Source of the DNA: Bacillus wiedmannii
Lineage (GTDB): Bacteria > Bacillota > Bacilli > Bacillales > Bacillaceae_G
Direction of reading: 5' to 3'
DNA: 64,000 bases
Assembly (NCBI RefSeq): GCF_001583695.1
Contig: NZ_LOBC01000012.1
Location: 1 to 64,000, forward strand
Positions within the stretch are counted from its first letter, which is position 1. Each line of letters opens with the position of its first letter. The notes beneath the pieces are model-generated. The model saw only the letters and a list, made by a program, of their open reading frames with translations. It did no database searches and was not told the origin of the DNA. The position numbers and the translations under genes are program-made. Shown here piece by piece: positions 10,720-22,953 of the stretch.

Positions 10720-12255
10720 ATGAAAAAGCGTGCATTAGTAAGTGTTTCAGATAAAACAGGAGTAGTAGAATTTGTTAAAGGTTTACTAGAACAAGGGATC
10801 GAAGTTATCTCAACAGGTGGTACGAAAAAATTACTAGAAGAAAATGGCTTACAAGTAATCGGTATTTCTGAAGTAACTGGGTTCCCAGAAATTATGGATG
10901 GCCGCGTAAAAACATTACATCCAAACATTCATGGTGGTCTATTAGCAGTTCGCGATAATGAAACGCATGTAGCGCAAATGAATGAATTAGGTATGCAGCC
11001 AATTGATTTTGTTGTTGTGAACTTATACCCATTCAAAGAAACAATCGCTAAGCCTGATGTAACATTTGCTGATGCAATTGAAAATATTGATATCGGTGGT
11101 CCAACAATGATTCGCTCTGCTGCGAAAAATCATAAATTTGTATCGGTAATTGTAGATCCAGTAGATTACGATGTTGTATTAGCAGAACTGAATGAGAACG
11201 GTGAAGTAAAAGAAGAAACAAAACGTAAATTAGCAGCGAAAGTATTCCGTCATACAGCGGCATATGATGCGTTAATCTCTAACTACTTAACAGAGCAAAT
11301 GGGTGAAGAAAGCCCAGAAACATTAACAGTGACATTTGAGAAAAAACAAGATTTACGCTATGGAGAAAATCCACATCAAAAAGCAACCTTCTATAAAGCA
11401 CCATTCGCTGTAACTTCTTCTGTTGCATACGCAGAACAATTACACGGTAAAGAATTATCTTACAACAATATTAACGATGCAGATGCAGCACTTAGTATTG
11501 TAAAAGAATTTACAGAGCCAGCAGTAGTAGCAGTAAAACATATGAATCCATGTGGTGTTGGAGTGGGTACTGATATTCATGAAGCATACACACGCGCTTA
11601 TGAAGCAGACCCAGTATCAATCTTTGGTGGAATTATTGCAGCAAATCGTGAAATTGATAAAGCTACAGCAGAAAAGTTACACGAAATTTTCTTAGAAATC
11701 ATTATTGCACCTTCTTTCTCAAAAGAAGCTTTAGAAGTATTGCAAAGTAAGAAAAACTTACGTCTACTAACTGTAAATATTGAAAAAGCGACAAGTGCAA
11801 GCAAAAAACTAACTTCTGTACAAGGTGGTCTTCTCGTTCAAGAGGAAGATACGTTATCATTAGATGAAAGTACAATTTCAATTCCGACAAAACGTGAACC
11901 ATCAGAGCAAGAGTGGAAAGATTTAAAACTAGCTTGGAAAGTTGTAAAACATGTGAAATCAAACGCAATTGTTTTAGCGAATGATAACATGACAGTTGGT
12001 GTAGGCGCGGGACAGATGAACCGTGTAGGTTCTGCAAAAATCGCAATTACACAAGCTGGTGAAAAAGCACAAGGTAGCGCACTTGCATCTGATGCTTTCT
12101 TCCCAATGCCAGATACAGTAGAAGAAGCAGCAAGAGCAGGGATTACAGCAATCATTCAACCAGGCGGATCAATCCGTGACGAAGATTCTATTAAAGTGGC
12201 GGATAAGTATGGGATTACGATGGTGTTCACTGGCGTACGTCATTTCAAACACTAG
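10720..12255 (+). CDS. purH: AICAR transformylase / IMP cyclohydrolase PurH
   Basis: Bifunctional enzyme for the last two steps to IMP. The 511-residue length is typical. The N-terminal cyclohydrolase (MGS-like) domain shows [15 protein letters not shown] and [13 protein letters not shown]. The C-terminal transformylase domain shows [10 protein letters not shown], the KHMNPCGVG loop and the Asp/His region [25 protein letters not shown] site precedes the ATG. It is followed by an unusually long 221-nt gap before purD. Confidence 0.97.
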   Translation: MKKRALVSVSDKTGVVEFVKGLLEQGIEVISTGGTKKLLEENGLQVIGISEVTGFPEIMDGRVKTLHPNIHGGLLAVRDNETHVAQMNELGMQPIDFVVVNLYPFKETIAKPDVTFADAIENIDIGGPTMIRSAAKNHKFVSVIVDPVDYDVVLAELNENGEVKEETKRKLAAKVFRHTAAYDALISNYLTEQMGEESPETLTVTFEKKQDLRYGENPHQKATFYKAPFAVTSSVAYAEQLHGKELSYNNINDADAALSIVKEFTEPAVVAVKHMNPCGVGVGTDIHEAYTRAYEADPVSIFGGIIAANREIDKATAEKLHEIFLEIIIAPSFSKEALEVLQSKKNLRLLTVNIEKATSASKKLTSVQGGLLVQEEDTLSLDESTISIPTKREPSEQEWKDLKLAWKVVKHVKSNAIVLANDNMTVGVGAGQMNRVGSAKIAITQAGEKAQGSALASDAFFPMPDTVEEAARAGITAIIQPGGSIRDEDSIKVADKYGITMVFTGVRHFKH

Positions 12256-12263
12256 TAGAGGAT

Positions 12264-12404
12264 GTTTAAAAGGTCCGGTCAAGATAACTGTCGCATGTCG
12301 TCGTTGCATTGCCAGTGCGGTACTCATGTAGGAAAGCTACATTCCGTGTCCTCCAGTCAAATGCGCCTCGACCTGCTCGGTTCTCTTGATCCTCCCTTTT
12401 AAAC
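12264..12404. repeat. GC-rich inverted-repeat element between purH and purD
   Basis: The ends form an imperfect inverted repeat: GTTTAAAAGG…TCAAGATAAC at the left, and at the right a sequence whose complement reads GTTTAAAAGGGAGGATCAAGA followed by GAAC. Between them lies a nested perfect 6-bp hairpin (ATGTAG/CTACAT around 12330-12346). The element is clearly richer in G+C than its surroundings and has no reading frame or T-tract. The B. cereus group carries families of dispersed intergenic repeats (bcr elements) that would look like this, but I cannot assign it to a named family. Confidence 0.55.
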
Positions 12405-12473
12405 TTTGATTGATATGAAAACAAACTAGGAGCAGAGCTTCTAGTTTGTACTTATTTAAGTATTGGGGGATGA

Positions 12474-13748
<1,275 letters not shown>

Positions 13749-13753
13749 TATGT

Positions 13754-13786
13754 AAAAATCCCGCTGATTTCTCAGCGGGATTTTTT
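13754..13786. terminator. terminator of the pur operon, probably bidirectional
   Basis: AAATCCCGCTG pairs with CAGCGGGATTT around a short loop, flanked by A-rich sequence on the left and T6 on the right. It can stop purD transcription on the plus strand and the converging minus-strand gene whose stop codon lies at its right edge. Confidence 0.9.
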
Positions 13787-13949
13787 ATGCGTTTTTATCT
13801 TTTTTCAATTTTCCTTTTTGCTTTGCCATTTCTCGAAGTAAATACTCGATGTGTGCATTGACGCTACGAAACTCATCATTCGCCCATTTTTCGATGACTG
13901 CGTGTAATTCAGGATCAATACGTAATGGAAAGCTTTTCTTTTTAGCCAT
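13785..13949 (-). CDS. ribbon-helix-helix (Arc-like) DNA-binding protein, 54 aa
   Basis: A 54-residue basic protein beginning MAKKKSFPLRIDPELHAVIE. This fits the ribbon-helix-helix fold: a short beta strand (KSFPLRI), the DPELHAVIEKWA helix, a turn, then the RSVNAHIEYLLREMAKQ helix, with a lysine-rich tail. AAAGG lies about 9 nt upstream of the ATG. It starts 16 nt after the stop of the SPFH gene and is surely co-transcribed with it. It probably acts as a dimeric repressor or accessory DNA-binding factor; its target is unknown, but a palindrome ahead of the SPFH gene is a candidate. Its stop overlaps the pur terminator. Confidence 0.8.
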   Translation of the reverse strand: MAKKKSFPLRIDPELHAVIEKWANDEFRSVNAHIEYLLREMAKQKGKLKKDKNA

Positions 13950-13964
13950 AATGATTACAACCTT

Positions 13965-14810
13965 TTAATATAGGCTTCCTGTATTAATAACTGGTTGCGC
14001 ACCTTTATCTGAAACGATGGCAACTAATAAGTTGTTCACCATATTTGCTTTACGCTCGTCATCTAATTCAAGTACGCCTTCCTCATCTAACATATGGATT
14101 GAATCTTTCGCCATCTTCACAGCACCTTCAACAATCTCTTTTCTAGCAGCTAATACTGCTTTTGCTTGTTGACGTTGTAGCATTGCATGGGCAATTTCTG
14201 TTGCGTAAGCTAAATGTGTTAAACGAGTTTCTAATACTTCTACGCCAGCGATTTCAAGGCGCGCTTCTAACTCACGTTTTAATTCTTCAGAGATTTCTTC
14301 AGTATTTCCGCGTAACGTGATACAAGTTTCATCTTGGAAATTGTCATAAGGATATTTTGTTGCGACGTGGCGGATTGCTGTTTCACTTTGAATTTCTACA
14401 AATCGATCGTAATGTTCAACACCGAACATTGCTTTTGCAGAATCAACAACTTTATATACGATAACGGCTGCAATTTCAATTGGATTTCCCTCAATATCGT
14501 TTACTTTTAACTTCTTACTATTAAAGTTTTCAACACGTAACGATACAGTTTGACGGAATGCGAATGGAATTGTTAAAAATAAACCGTTTTGACGAATTGT
14601 TCCTAAATAATTACCGAAAAACGTAATGACTTTTGCTTGGTTTGGTTGAACAATACCAATACCTGTAGCAAGAACTGCGGCTAAAATAATAGTTAATGCC
14701 GCTCCTATGAAAATTTCTTGTACAAGGAAAAATACACCGATAGCGGCTAAAATTAAAATCCCGATAATACCGAGAAAACCATTTACATAAAAAACTTGTT
14801 TTTCTTTCAT
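13965..14810 (-). CDS. SPFH/Band 7 domain membrane protein
   Basis: 281 residues. Two hydrophobic helices (about residues 10-27 and 31-48) form an N-terminal membrane anchor. The SPFH/prohibitin domain follows, starting with a VQPNQAKVITFFGNYLGTIR segment. A coiled-coil-prone region comes after, from EELKRELEARLEIAGVEV through AMLQRQQAKAVLAARK. Such proteins form oligomeric membrane scaffolds; the substrate or client here is unknown. AGGAGGCGATCAT precedes the ATG. The gene is paired with a small ribbon-helix-helix gene downstream. Confidence 0.85.
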   Translation of the reverse strand: MKEKQVFYVNGFLGIIGILILAAIGVFFLVQEIFIGAALTIILAAVLATGIGIVQPNQAKVITFFGNYLGTIRQNGLFLTIPFAFRQTVSLRVENFNSKKLKVNDIEGNPIEIAAVIVYKVVDSAKAMFGVEHYDRFVEIQSETAIRHVATKYPYDNFQDETCITLRGNTEEISEELKRELEARLEIAGVEVLETRLTHLAYATEIAHAMLQRQQAKAVLAARKEIVEGAVKMAKDSIHMLDEEGVLELDDERKANMVNNLLVAIVSDKGAQPVINTGSLY

Positions 14811-14832
14811 ATGATCGCCTCCTGATATATAA

Positions 14833-14853
14833 ATGATATCACTTTTATATCAT
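14833..14853. promoter_or_regulatory. palindrome upstream of the SPFH gene
   Basis: ATGATAT (14833-14839) and ATATCAT (14847-14853) form a perfect inverted repeat 23 nt upstream of the SPFH start. It has operator-like geometry for a dimeric regulator, and the downstream ribbon-helix-helix protein is the obvious candidate. This is inference from position only. Confidence 0.4.
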
Positions 14854-15029
14854 TTTATGCAAGGGCTTTACACCTAATTTTCTGAAATTAATGATTAAGT
14901 ATCTCTTATGTATATTTTGAGGTTTGAAACGAGAATATACGTTCTGTCTTATGGTAAAATAAAGAAGACTTAACCGCCCACTGCAGCAGCTAAGTCCCTT
15001 TGAGAGCATCTTGCATCGTGACAAATGAT

Positions 15030-15407
15030 TCAAAGCGGTTTTGCCAGGATTATATCTTCAATTGCTGACTCAATCTCTTTGTCAGAAGTGTCATAACTTC
15101 CATTTGACTTTGGTTTGTCGTGATTGGAAGTTTGGTTCACTTCTTCTTTAGCATGTCCCTTTTCAGCGACATTCATGCTAGGCATTTTAAATGCCCCCAT
15201 ATTCATGTATTTTCCGAATTTCCACATTTCAACAACAGGGCAGAAACGAACAATTCCCTCTGCAATTTTCATTGCACCAATCCATAGCAAGACGTTAGAC
15301 CAAGTGCACCACGGCTTGCGTACAAGTTTAGCGCTACTACAGCCGAAGAGGATAAGTCCGAGCGTAATTCGAATTAGGGCATTTATTGTACCGATGTTTT
15401 GCTTCAT
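15030..15407 (-). CDS. DUF2892 (YgaP-type) membrane protein
   Basis: A 125-residue protein beginning MKQNIGTINALIRITLGLIL, the typical opening of DUF2892 proteins. Two membrane helices (about residues 8-24 and 36-54) are followed by a polar C-terminal tail rich in Asn, Lys and Glu. The ATG at 15407 is chosen because AAAAAGGAGTG lies just upstream; a longer frame to 15500 has no such site. Function is unknown; the family is sometimes fused to rhodanese domains, which this protein lacks. Confidence 0.8.
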   Translation of the reverse strand: MKQNIGTINALIRITLGLILFGCSSAKLVRKPWCTWSNVLLWIGAMKIAEGIVRFCPVVEMWKFGKYMNMGAFKMPSMNVAEKGHAKEEVNQTSNHDKPKSNGSYDTSDKEIESAIEDIILAKPL

Positions 15408-15745
15408 TAGAAAAACACTCCTTTTTATGAAAGTTGAAATAGATAATACTATTTCTCTTATTAGTATCCCTTGTGATTTTTGGGATATGTAATCCAACAT
15501 TTGACGTTGAAAAAGATGTTGGAATGTGCGTGTGTGTAAGTAGCTTTTTTTGTTATAATGAAAGAATGCACAAAAGGAAGTTCAAAGTTAAATCCTCTCG
15601 TTTGAAAAACTATGGAAGAGGGAATTCCAAACTTAATTCTCCGTTTTAAACAAATATTTAAGATGAAGTTAAAAAAATCCTGATGAAAATAAACTGTTAT
15701 TTTGAACAGAAATATATATAAATAGAGAAAAGAAAGGGTGTTTTC
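15408..15745. other. intergenic region between the DUF2892 gene and pcrB
   Basis: This 338-nt divergent region holds a TATAAT hexamer at 15554-15559 on the plus strand, likely the -10 of the pcrB-pcrA-ligA unit, although no good -35 is visible. Downstream is an AT-rich leader of about 170 nt. No longer gene is supported. Confidence 0.4.
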
Positions 15746-16435
15746 ATGTACGATATTTCCGGGTGGAAACATGTATTTAAGCTTGATCCAAATAAGGAGT
15801 TAAGTGACGAACATTTAGAAATGATTTGTGAGTCTGGAACAGATGCTGTTATTGTAGGCGGAAGTGATGGAGTTACAATTGATAATGTATTACACATGCT
15901 AGTTAGCATTCGTAGATATGCAGTTCCTTGTGTGTTAGAGGTTTCTGATGTGGAAGCAATTACACCAGGATTTGATTTTTATTATATCCCAAGCGTTTTA
16001 AATAGCCGAAAGGTAGAATGGGTAACAGGTGTTCATCATGAGGCTTTGAAAGAATTTGGGGATATTATGGACTGGGATGAAATTTTTATGGAAGGGTATT
16101 GTGTTTTAAATCCGGAAGCGAAAGTAGCTCAGCTTACAGATGCGAAATGTGATGTAACAGAAGATGATGTAATTGCATACGCGCGTTTAGCAGACAAGCT
16201 ATTACGTTTACCGATATTTTATTTAGAATATAGCGGTACGTATGGAGACGTTGAACTTGTTAAAAATGTAAAAGCAGAATTAAAACAAGCGAAGTTATAT
16301 TATGGCGGCGGTATTTCTAATGCTGAACAAGCGAAGGAAATGGCACAATACGCTGATACAGTAGTTGTTGGAAATATTATTTATGATGATATAAAATCCG
16401 CGTTAAAAACAGTTAAAGCAGTAAAAGGAGAGTAG
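15746..16435 (+). CDS. pcrB: heptaprenylglyceryl phosphate synthase PcrB
   Basis: TIM-barrel prenyltransferase that joins sn-glycerol-1-phosphate to heptaprenyl diphosphate, giving an archaeal-type ether lipid precursor known from B. subtilis. The protein is 229 residues, with the phosphate-binding loops [14 protein letters not shown] and [16 protein letters not shown] and the substrate-cavity LEYSGTYGD motif. AGAAAGGGTG precedes the ATG. It abuts the pcrA start. Confidence 0.95.
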   Translation: MYDISGWKHVFKLDPNKELSDEHLEMICESGTDAVIVGGSDGVTIDNVLHMLVSIRRYAVPCVLEVSDVEAITPGFDFYYIPSVLNSRKVEWVTGVHHEALKEFGDIMDWDEIFMEGYCVLNPEAKVAQLTDAKCDVTEDDVIAYARLADKLLRLPIFYLEYSGTYGDVELVKNVKAELKQAKLYYGGGISNAEQAKEMAQYADTVVVGNIIYDDIKSALKTVKAVKGE

Positions 16436-18697
16436 GTGCAGGCGTATATGAGTAAGACAGATAAGTTATTAAATGGTTTAAATCCGCAGCAACAAAAAGC
16501 AGTACAAACAACGAACGGACCACTTCTATTAATGGCAGGTGCAGGTAGTGGTAAAACACGTGTGTTAACACATCGTATTGCGTATTTACTTGGTGAAAAA
16601 GGTGTAGCGCCATGGAATGTACTAGCTATTACCTTTACAAATAAAGCGGCTCGTGAAATGCGCGAGCGTATTGATACACTTGTCGGACCAGAAGCAGAAG
16701 ATATTTGGATTTCTACGTTCCACTCTATGTGTGTACGTATTTTACGACGTGATATCGATCGTATTGGTATTAATCGTAACTTTACAATCTTAGATTCAGG
16801 CGATCAGTTAACTGTAGTCAAAAAAATTATGAAAGAGCGCAATATTGATCCGAAGAAATTTGAGCCACGCTCTATTTTAGCTGGTATTAGTAATGCGAAA
16901 AATGAATTGTTATCTGCAGATAAATATGCGAAAAAAATTACAATCGCTGATCCATATGAAAAATTAACGAGCGATGTATATACAGAATATCAAAAACGTC
17001 TTCTGAAAAATAACTCATTAGACTTTGATGATTTAATTATGACAACGATTCAGCTATTTGAACGTGTTCCAGAAGTACTAGAGTTTTATCAGCGTAAGTT
17101 CCAATATATTCATGTGGATGAGTATCAAGATACGAATAAAGCACAGTACCTTCTTGTAAAACATTTAGCAGCACGTTTTAAAAATTTATGTGTTGTAGGT
17201 GACTCAGATCAGTCTATTTACCGCTGGCGCGGGGCTGACATTTCTAACATTTTGTCATTCGAAAAAGACTATGAGAATGCGCAAGTTATTCTGTTAGAAC
17301 AAAACTATCGTTCGTCACAAAATATTTTAAATGCAGCGAATGCTGTTATTGAAAAAAATTCAAACCGTAAACCGAAAAAATTATGGACAGACAATCAAGT
17401 TGGAAGCAAAATCTCATATTACCGTGCTGCGACGGAAAAAGACGAAGCATATTTTGTTGCGAAAAAAATTCGTGACGATATTCAAATGGGAAAACGAAAA
17501 TATACTGATTTTGCAGTGTTATATCGTACAAATGCCCAGTCTCGTATGGTCGAGGAGATTTTCCTGAAATCTAATATTCCTTACAAAATTGTCGGCGGTA
17601 CGAAGTTCTACGATCGTAAAGAGATTAAAGACATTTTGGCGTATTTACGTTTAATTGGGAATCCAGATGATGAGATTAGTTTCGCACGTATTATTAACAT
17701 GCCAAAGCGCGGAATTGGTGCGACTTCTATCGATAAAATTATTAATTACGGTGTACAAAATGGAATCTCATTGACTGCTGTATTCGATGAGATTGAGCAT
17801 GTTGGAGTAAGTGCAAAAATTACAAAGGCAGTAAAAGAATTCGCAGGTTTATTACACAACTGGGTAAATATGCAAGAGTATTTATCTGTTACAGAATTGG
17901 TAGAAGAAGTTATTGAAAAAACAGGCTATCGCGATATGTTGAAAAACGAGCGTACTTTAGAAGCAGAAGGTCGTTTAGAGAACTTAGATGAGTTTTTATC
18001 TGTTACGCAAACATTTGAATCTCAAAGCGAAGATAAGAGTCTTGTTGCATTCTTAACAGACTTAGCGCTTGTTGCTGATATTGATCGTGTCGATGAAGAT
18101 CCAACTGCTGGTGAGGAAGTTATTTTAATGACGATGCACTCAGCGAAAGGATTAGAATTCCCAGTTGTCTTTATTGTTGGTTTAGAGGAAGGAATATTCC
18201 CGCATACTCGTTCTCTAATGGAAGAAGATGAAATGCAGGAAGAGCGTCGCCTTGCTTATGTAGGTATTACTCGTGCAGAAGAAGAGTTATATTTATCTAA
18301 CGCACAAATGCGTACTTTATTTGGTAGAACAAGTATGAACGCTGCCTCTCGATTTATTACAGAAATTCCGGCAGAGCTAGTAGAATCGTTAAATGAAACA
18401 GCGCCAAAGCGTGAAACTTCGTTTGGTGCAAAAGGAAGAACGACAAGTACAAGTAGAATGACAACTACAACCACAACACGCTCTCGTTCAGCTTTCGCGC
18501 GTCCTGCAGCTAAGACGACAGGTGGCGAGCAAATTGGCTGGGCAGTAGGCGATAAAGCTTCCCACCAAAAATGGGGAGTCGGTACAGTTGTCAGTGTAAA
18601 AGGTGAAGGTGATGCAAAAGAATTAGATATTGCGTTCCCAAGCCCGATTGGTGTTAAACGTTTGTTAGCAAAATTTGCACCTGTGACGAAACAATAG
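16436..18697 (+). CDS. pcrA: ATP-dependent DNA helicase PcrA
   Basis: UvrD/Rep-family 3'-5' helicase needed for repair, plasmid rolling-circle replication and clearing RNA polymerase or RecA. Motifs in order: Walker A GAGSGKT near residue 35, FTNKAAREM (Ia), DEYQDTN (II), [15 protein letters not shown] (III), the [14 protein letters not shown] region (V) and a C-terminal Tudor-like domain. The protein is 753 residues from the GTG at 16436, where AAAGGAG is well spaced. An ATG four codons in (16448, MSKTDK) is the common database-style start but sits too far from the ribosome site. Confidence 0.96.
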   Translation: MQAYMSKTDKLLNGLNPQQQKAVQTTNGPLLLMAGAGSGKTRVLTHRIAYLLGEKGVAPWNVLAITFTNKAAREMRERIDTLVGPEAEDIWISTFHSMCVRILRRDIDRIGINRNFTILDSGDQLTVVKKIMKERNIDPKKFEPRSILAGISNAKNELLSADKYAKKITIADPYEKLTSDVYTEYQKRLLKNNSLDFDDLIMTTIQLFERVPEVLEFYQRKFQYIHVDEYQDTNKAQYLLVKHLAARFKNLCVVGDSDQSIYRWRGADISNILSFEKDYENAQVILLEQNYRSSQNILNAANAVIEKNSNRKPKKLWTDNQVGSKISYYRAATEKDEAYFVAKKIRDDIQMGKRKYTDFAVLYRTNAQSRMVEEIFLKSNIPYKIVGGTKFYDRKEIKDILAYLRLIGNPDDEISFARIINMPKRGIGATSIDKIINYGVQNGISLTAVFDEIEHVGVSAKITKAVKEFAGLLHNWVNMQEYLSVTELVEEVIEKTGYRDMLKNERTLEAEGRLENLDEFLSVTQTFESQSEDKSLVAFLTDLALVADIDRVDEDPTAGEEVILMTMHSAKGLEFPVVFIVGLEEGIFPHTRSLMEEDEMQEERRLAYVGITRAEEELYLSNAQMRTLFGRTSMNAASRFITEIPAELVESLNETAPKRETSFGAKGRTTSTSRMTTTTTTRSRSAFARPAAKTTGGEQIGWAVGDKASHQKWGVGTVVSVKGEGDAKELDIAFPSPIGVKRLLAKFAPVTKQ

Positions 18698-20722
<2,025 letters not shown>

Positions 20723-20738
20723 GAGGTGCAAACTTACC

Positions 20739-21932
20739 ATGAAAAAAATAGCATTAGCGGTATTAAGCCTTGGCCTACTCGTAAGTGGGTGTAGTGCAGG
20801 TGCCGATAAAGATGAAAAAGTGGTTGAGAAATCGGGGAAAGCAAAAGAGCAAGCAATCGTTCCGAAGTACGCTATTTCGGATGAATACTATAAGGCGACT
20901 ATTCCATTTGAAGCAGGATCTGCACGTGGTTTAGTTGTACAAGGAGTAAGTAATCGTCTTGATATAGATGAATTTGAAACAGGATTAATGCGTATTGCAA
21001 AAGAATCCTTTAGTACGAAAGATCATTTCTTTAAAGGTGGAAGTACTCTAGATACTCAAAATGTGCAGATGCTTGTTAAAAGAAAGCGTACAGATGCTGA
21101 ACAAAAGGAACTAGAGGACAAATTAAAAAAAGATGCAGTTAAATTTCCAAACATTGGCTTAAACCCAGCGTTAGGTGGAGGAGCTGAATCATTAGAGGAA
21201 AAGAATAAAAAAAATCCAATATATATTTCAAATATTTTAGAGCATGATTATTATGTGAAAAAAGGCGAATCAGATGAGCGCCAAGGCATTGTAATTGGTT
21301 TAGCGATGAACTCGGTTCATTATTACGAGGAAGAGCATGGTTATCCGCGTGAGGCTAAAATTGAGCAAGAAAAAATGGTAGCTGAAGGGAAAAAAATGGC
21401 GCAAGAAGTCTTGAAATTTATGCATCAAAAACAGCCTGAAACAAAAAACCTTCCGATAACATTTGCAATTTATCGTCAGGCTCCAAAGGCTTCACTCGTG
21501 CCAGGTAACTTTGTTTCTTATGCGAATGTTGAAAAAGGCAGTGAAACGGTTGAGGATTGGAAACAAATTAATGAGAAATATTATTTGTTCCCATCTGAAC
21601 AAGCGAAAACAGATAATAAACGTGAAGATCTGGCGAGAGTATCGAACTTTAAATCAAAACTAAGCGATTATTTCCAAGGCGACTATACAGCTGTTATCGG
21701 TACTGGTATGTATAGAGATGATGAATTAAGAGAAATAAAGCTTGATATTCCTGTCCAGTTTAATGGGAAAGCAGAAATAATTGGTTTTACACAATATGTA
21801 GCTGGGCTTGTTATGGAATACTTCCCGAATTATATGAAAGTACAAGTAACGATTAAATCTGTAGAACGCCCAGAAGCAATTATTATACGTGAAGCAAAGC
21901 AAGATGAACCATTTGTGAAAATTTTAGATTAA
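20739..21932 (+). CDS. camS: CamS-family lipoprotein (YerH-like)
   Basis: 397-residue secreted lipoprotein. The signal peptide ends in a LVSGC lipobox with Cys18 as the lipidation site. The body matches the CamS sex-pheromone precursor family named after the staphylococcal/enterococcal protein; its role in Bacillus (YerH) is not established. RBS AAGAGGTG precedes the ATG. As in B. subtilis it follows ligA, so it is likely in the pcrB-pcrA-ligA transcript. Confidence 0.9.
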   Translation: MKKIALAVLSLGLLVSGCSAGADKDEKVVEKSGKAKEQAIVPKYAISDEYYKATIPFEAGSARGLVVQGVSNRLDIDEFETGLMRIAKESFSTKDHFFKGGSTLDTQNVQMLVKRKRTDAEQKELEDKLKKDAVKFPNIGLNPALGGGAESLEEKNKKNPIYISNILEHDYYVKKGESDERQGIVIGLAMNSVHYYEEEHGYPREAKIEQEKMVAEGKKMAQEVLKFMHQKQPETKNLPITFAIYRQAPKASLVPGNFVSYANVEKGSETVEDWKQINEKYYLFPSEQAKTDNKREDLARVSNFKSKLSDYFQGDYTAVIGTGMYRDDELREIKLDIPVQFNGKAEIIGFTQYVAGLVMEYFPNYMKVQVTIKSVERPEAIIIREAKQDEPFVKILD

Positions 21933-21940
21933 ATAGGAGG

Positions 21941-21968
21941 GCTGTTCCTTTATGGAACGGCTTTTTTT
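21941..21968 (+). terminator. terminator after camS
   Basis: GCTGTTCC (21941-21948) pairs with GGAACGGC (21954-21961), with one G-U, and is followed by seven T. Confidence 0.88.
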
Positions 21969-22029
21969 CTTGAGGAATTTTGTTATAATTTAAAATGTTA
22001 TAAATAATGGGGTGTAAGGGGTAAAGCAC

Positions 22030-22800
22030 ATGGACGAATTAAGTTTTCAAGTCATTATTTTATTAATTGCATTCGGCTTTTTAGCAGCTTTTATTGATTC
22101 AGTTGTTGGCGGTGGAGGATTAATTTCGCTTCCAGCACTTATGTTTGTTGGTTTACCACCAGCTTCGGCAATTGCAACGAATAAATTAGCTGCAACGATG
22201 GGGACGTTTACGAGTACAGTTTATTTTATTCGATCAGGAAAGGTCGATTTTAAAATTGTAGGAAAGTTAATCCCGTTAACTGTTATAGGAGCGGTCGCAG
22301 GCGCTTTAGTAGTAAAGTTTATTCCGCCAGATATTTTACGTCCGTTAGTGCTTGTGATGTTGGTGTTTATTGCCATTTATATTATTGCAAAAAAGGATTG
22401 GGGAAGTGTATCTACCTATAAGAAGATGACGAAAAGAAAAACATTAATATTTTTCTTTGTTATTTTAATGATAGGGTTTTACGATGGATTTTTTGGACCA
22501 GGGACAGGATCCTTTTTAATTTTTGCATTTTTATTAGTTGGTTTGGATTTTATTCAGGCGGCAGCATCTGGAAAACTTTTGAACTTTGTTAGTAATATCG
22601 TATCGTTAATTACTTTTTTATTTTTAGACGTAATTCATTTTGAATACGGTATTATTATGGGATTGTCGATGATTTTTGGCGCTTATTTTGGATCGAAGTT
22701 TGCAGTCCAAAAAGGTGTTGGATATGTAAGAACTTTATTTTTGTTAGTAACTATTTTATTGATTGGAAAAAACATTTTGGAATATACTCATATTTTGTAG
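22030..22800 (+). CDS. TSUP-family membrane permease (TauE/SafE)
   Basis: 256-residue integral membrane protein with about eight hydrophobic segments. It has the internal repeat typical of TSUP transporters: FIDSVVGGGGLISLPALMF near the N-terminus and FYDGFFGPGTGSFLIFAFLL in the second half. Members export sulfite or organosulfonates or take up sulfur anions; the substrate here cannot be read from sequence. It stands alone between two terminators. Confidence 0.88.
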   Translation: MDELSFQVIILLIAFGFLAAFIDSVVGGGGLISLPALMFVGLPPASAIATNKLAATMGTFTSTVYFIRSGKVDFKIVGKLIPLTVIGAVAGALVVKFIPPDILRPLVLVMLVFIAIYIIAKKDWGSVSTYKKMTKRKTLIFFFVILMIGFYDGFFGPGTGSFLIFAFLLVGLDFIQAAASGKLLNFVSNIVSLITFLFLDVIHFEYGIIMGLSMIFGAYFGSKFAVQKGVGYVRTLFLLVTILLIGKNILEYTHIL

Positions 22801-22830
22801 AGTTATACGTATGTATAACTCTATTTTTTT
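22799..22830 (+). terminator. terminator after the TSUP permease
   Basis: AGAGTTATAC pairs with GTATAACTCT (10 bp) followed by an AT-rich T-run; the stem begins at the stop codon. Confidence 0.88.
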
Positions 22831-22879
22831 ATTATATTTTAAAAATTAATTAATTTTTAAAATATAAGTCTAGGAATAT

Positions 22880-22908
22880 TTGAATAAATCTAAATTATCG
22901 TGTAGAAT
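22880..22908 (+). promoter_or_regulatory. rocA promoter
   Basis: TTGAAT (22880-22885) and TAGAAT (22903-22908) are separated by exactly 17 bp, a sigma-A arrangement. The start would be near 22915. No -24/-12 element is visible, unlike B. subtilis rocABC, which depends on sigma-L. Confidence 0.6.
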
Positions 22909-22920
22909 AATGTTGTAAAA

Positions 22921-22934
22921 TGTAAACGTTTTTC
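22921..22934. promoter_or_regulatory. possible cre (CcpA) site in the rocA leader
   Basis: TGTAAACGTTTTTC matches the catabolite-responsive consensus TGWAANCGNTNWCA at 12 of 14 positions. It lies just downstream of the predicted start point, where CcpA would act as a roadblock. Prediction only. Confidence 0.4.
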
Positions 22935-22953
22935 TAAGGGGAGGCTAAAAAGA

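Noticed and set aside
15566-15649. 27-codon basic frame MHKRKFKVKSSRLKNYGRGN… ahead of pcrB
   Set aside because: Its ATG lies only 6 nt after a likely -10 hexamer with no ribosome site; more likely leader sequence.
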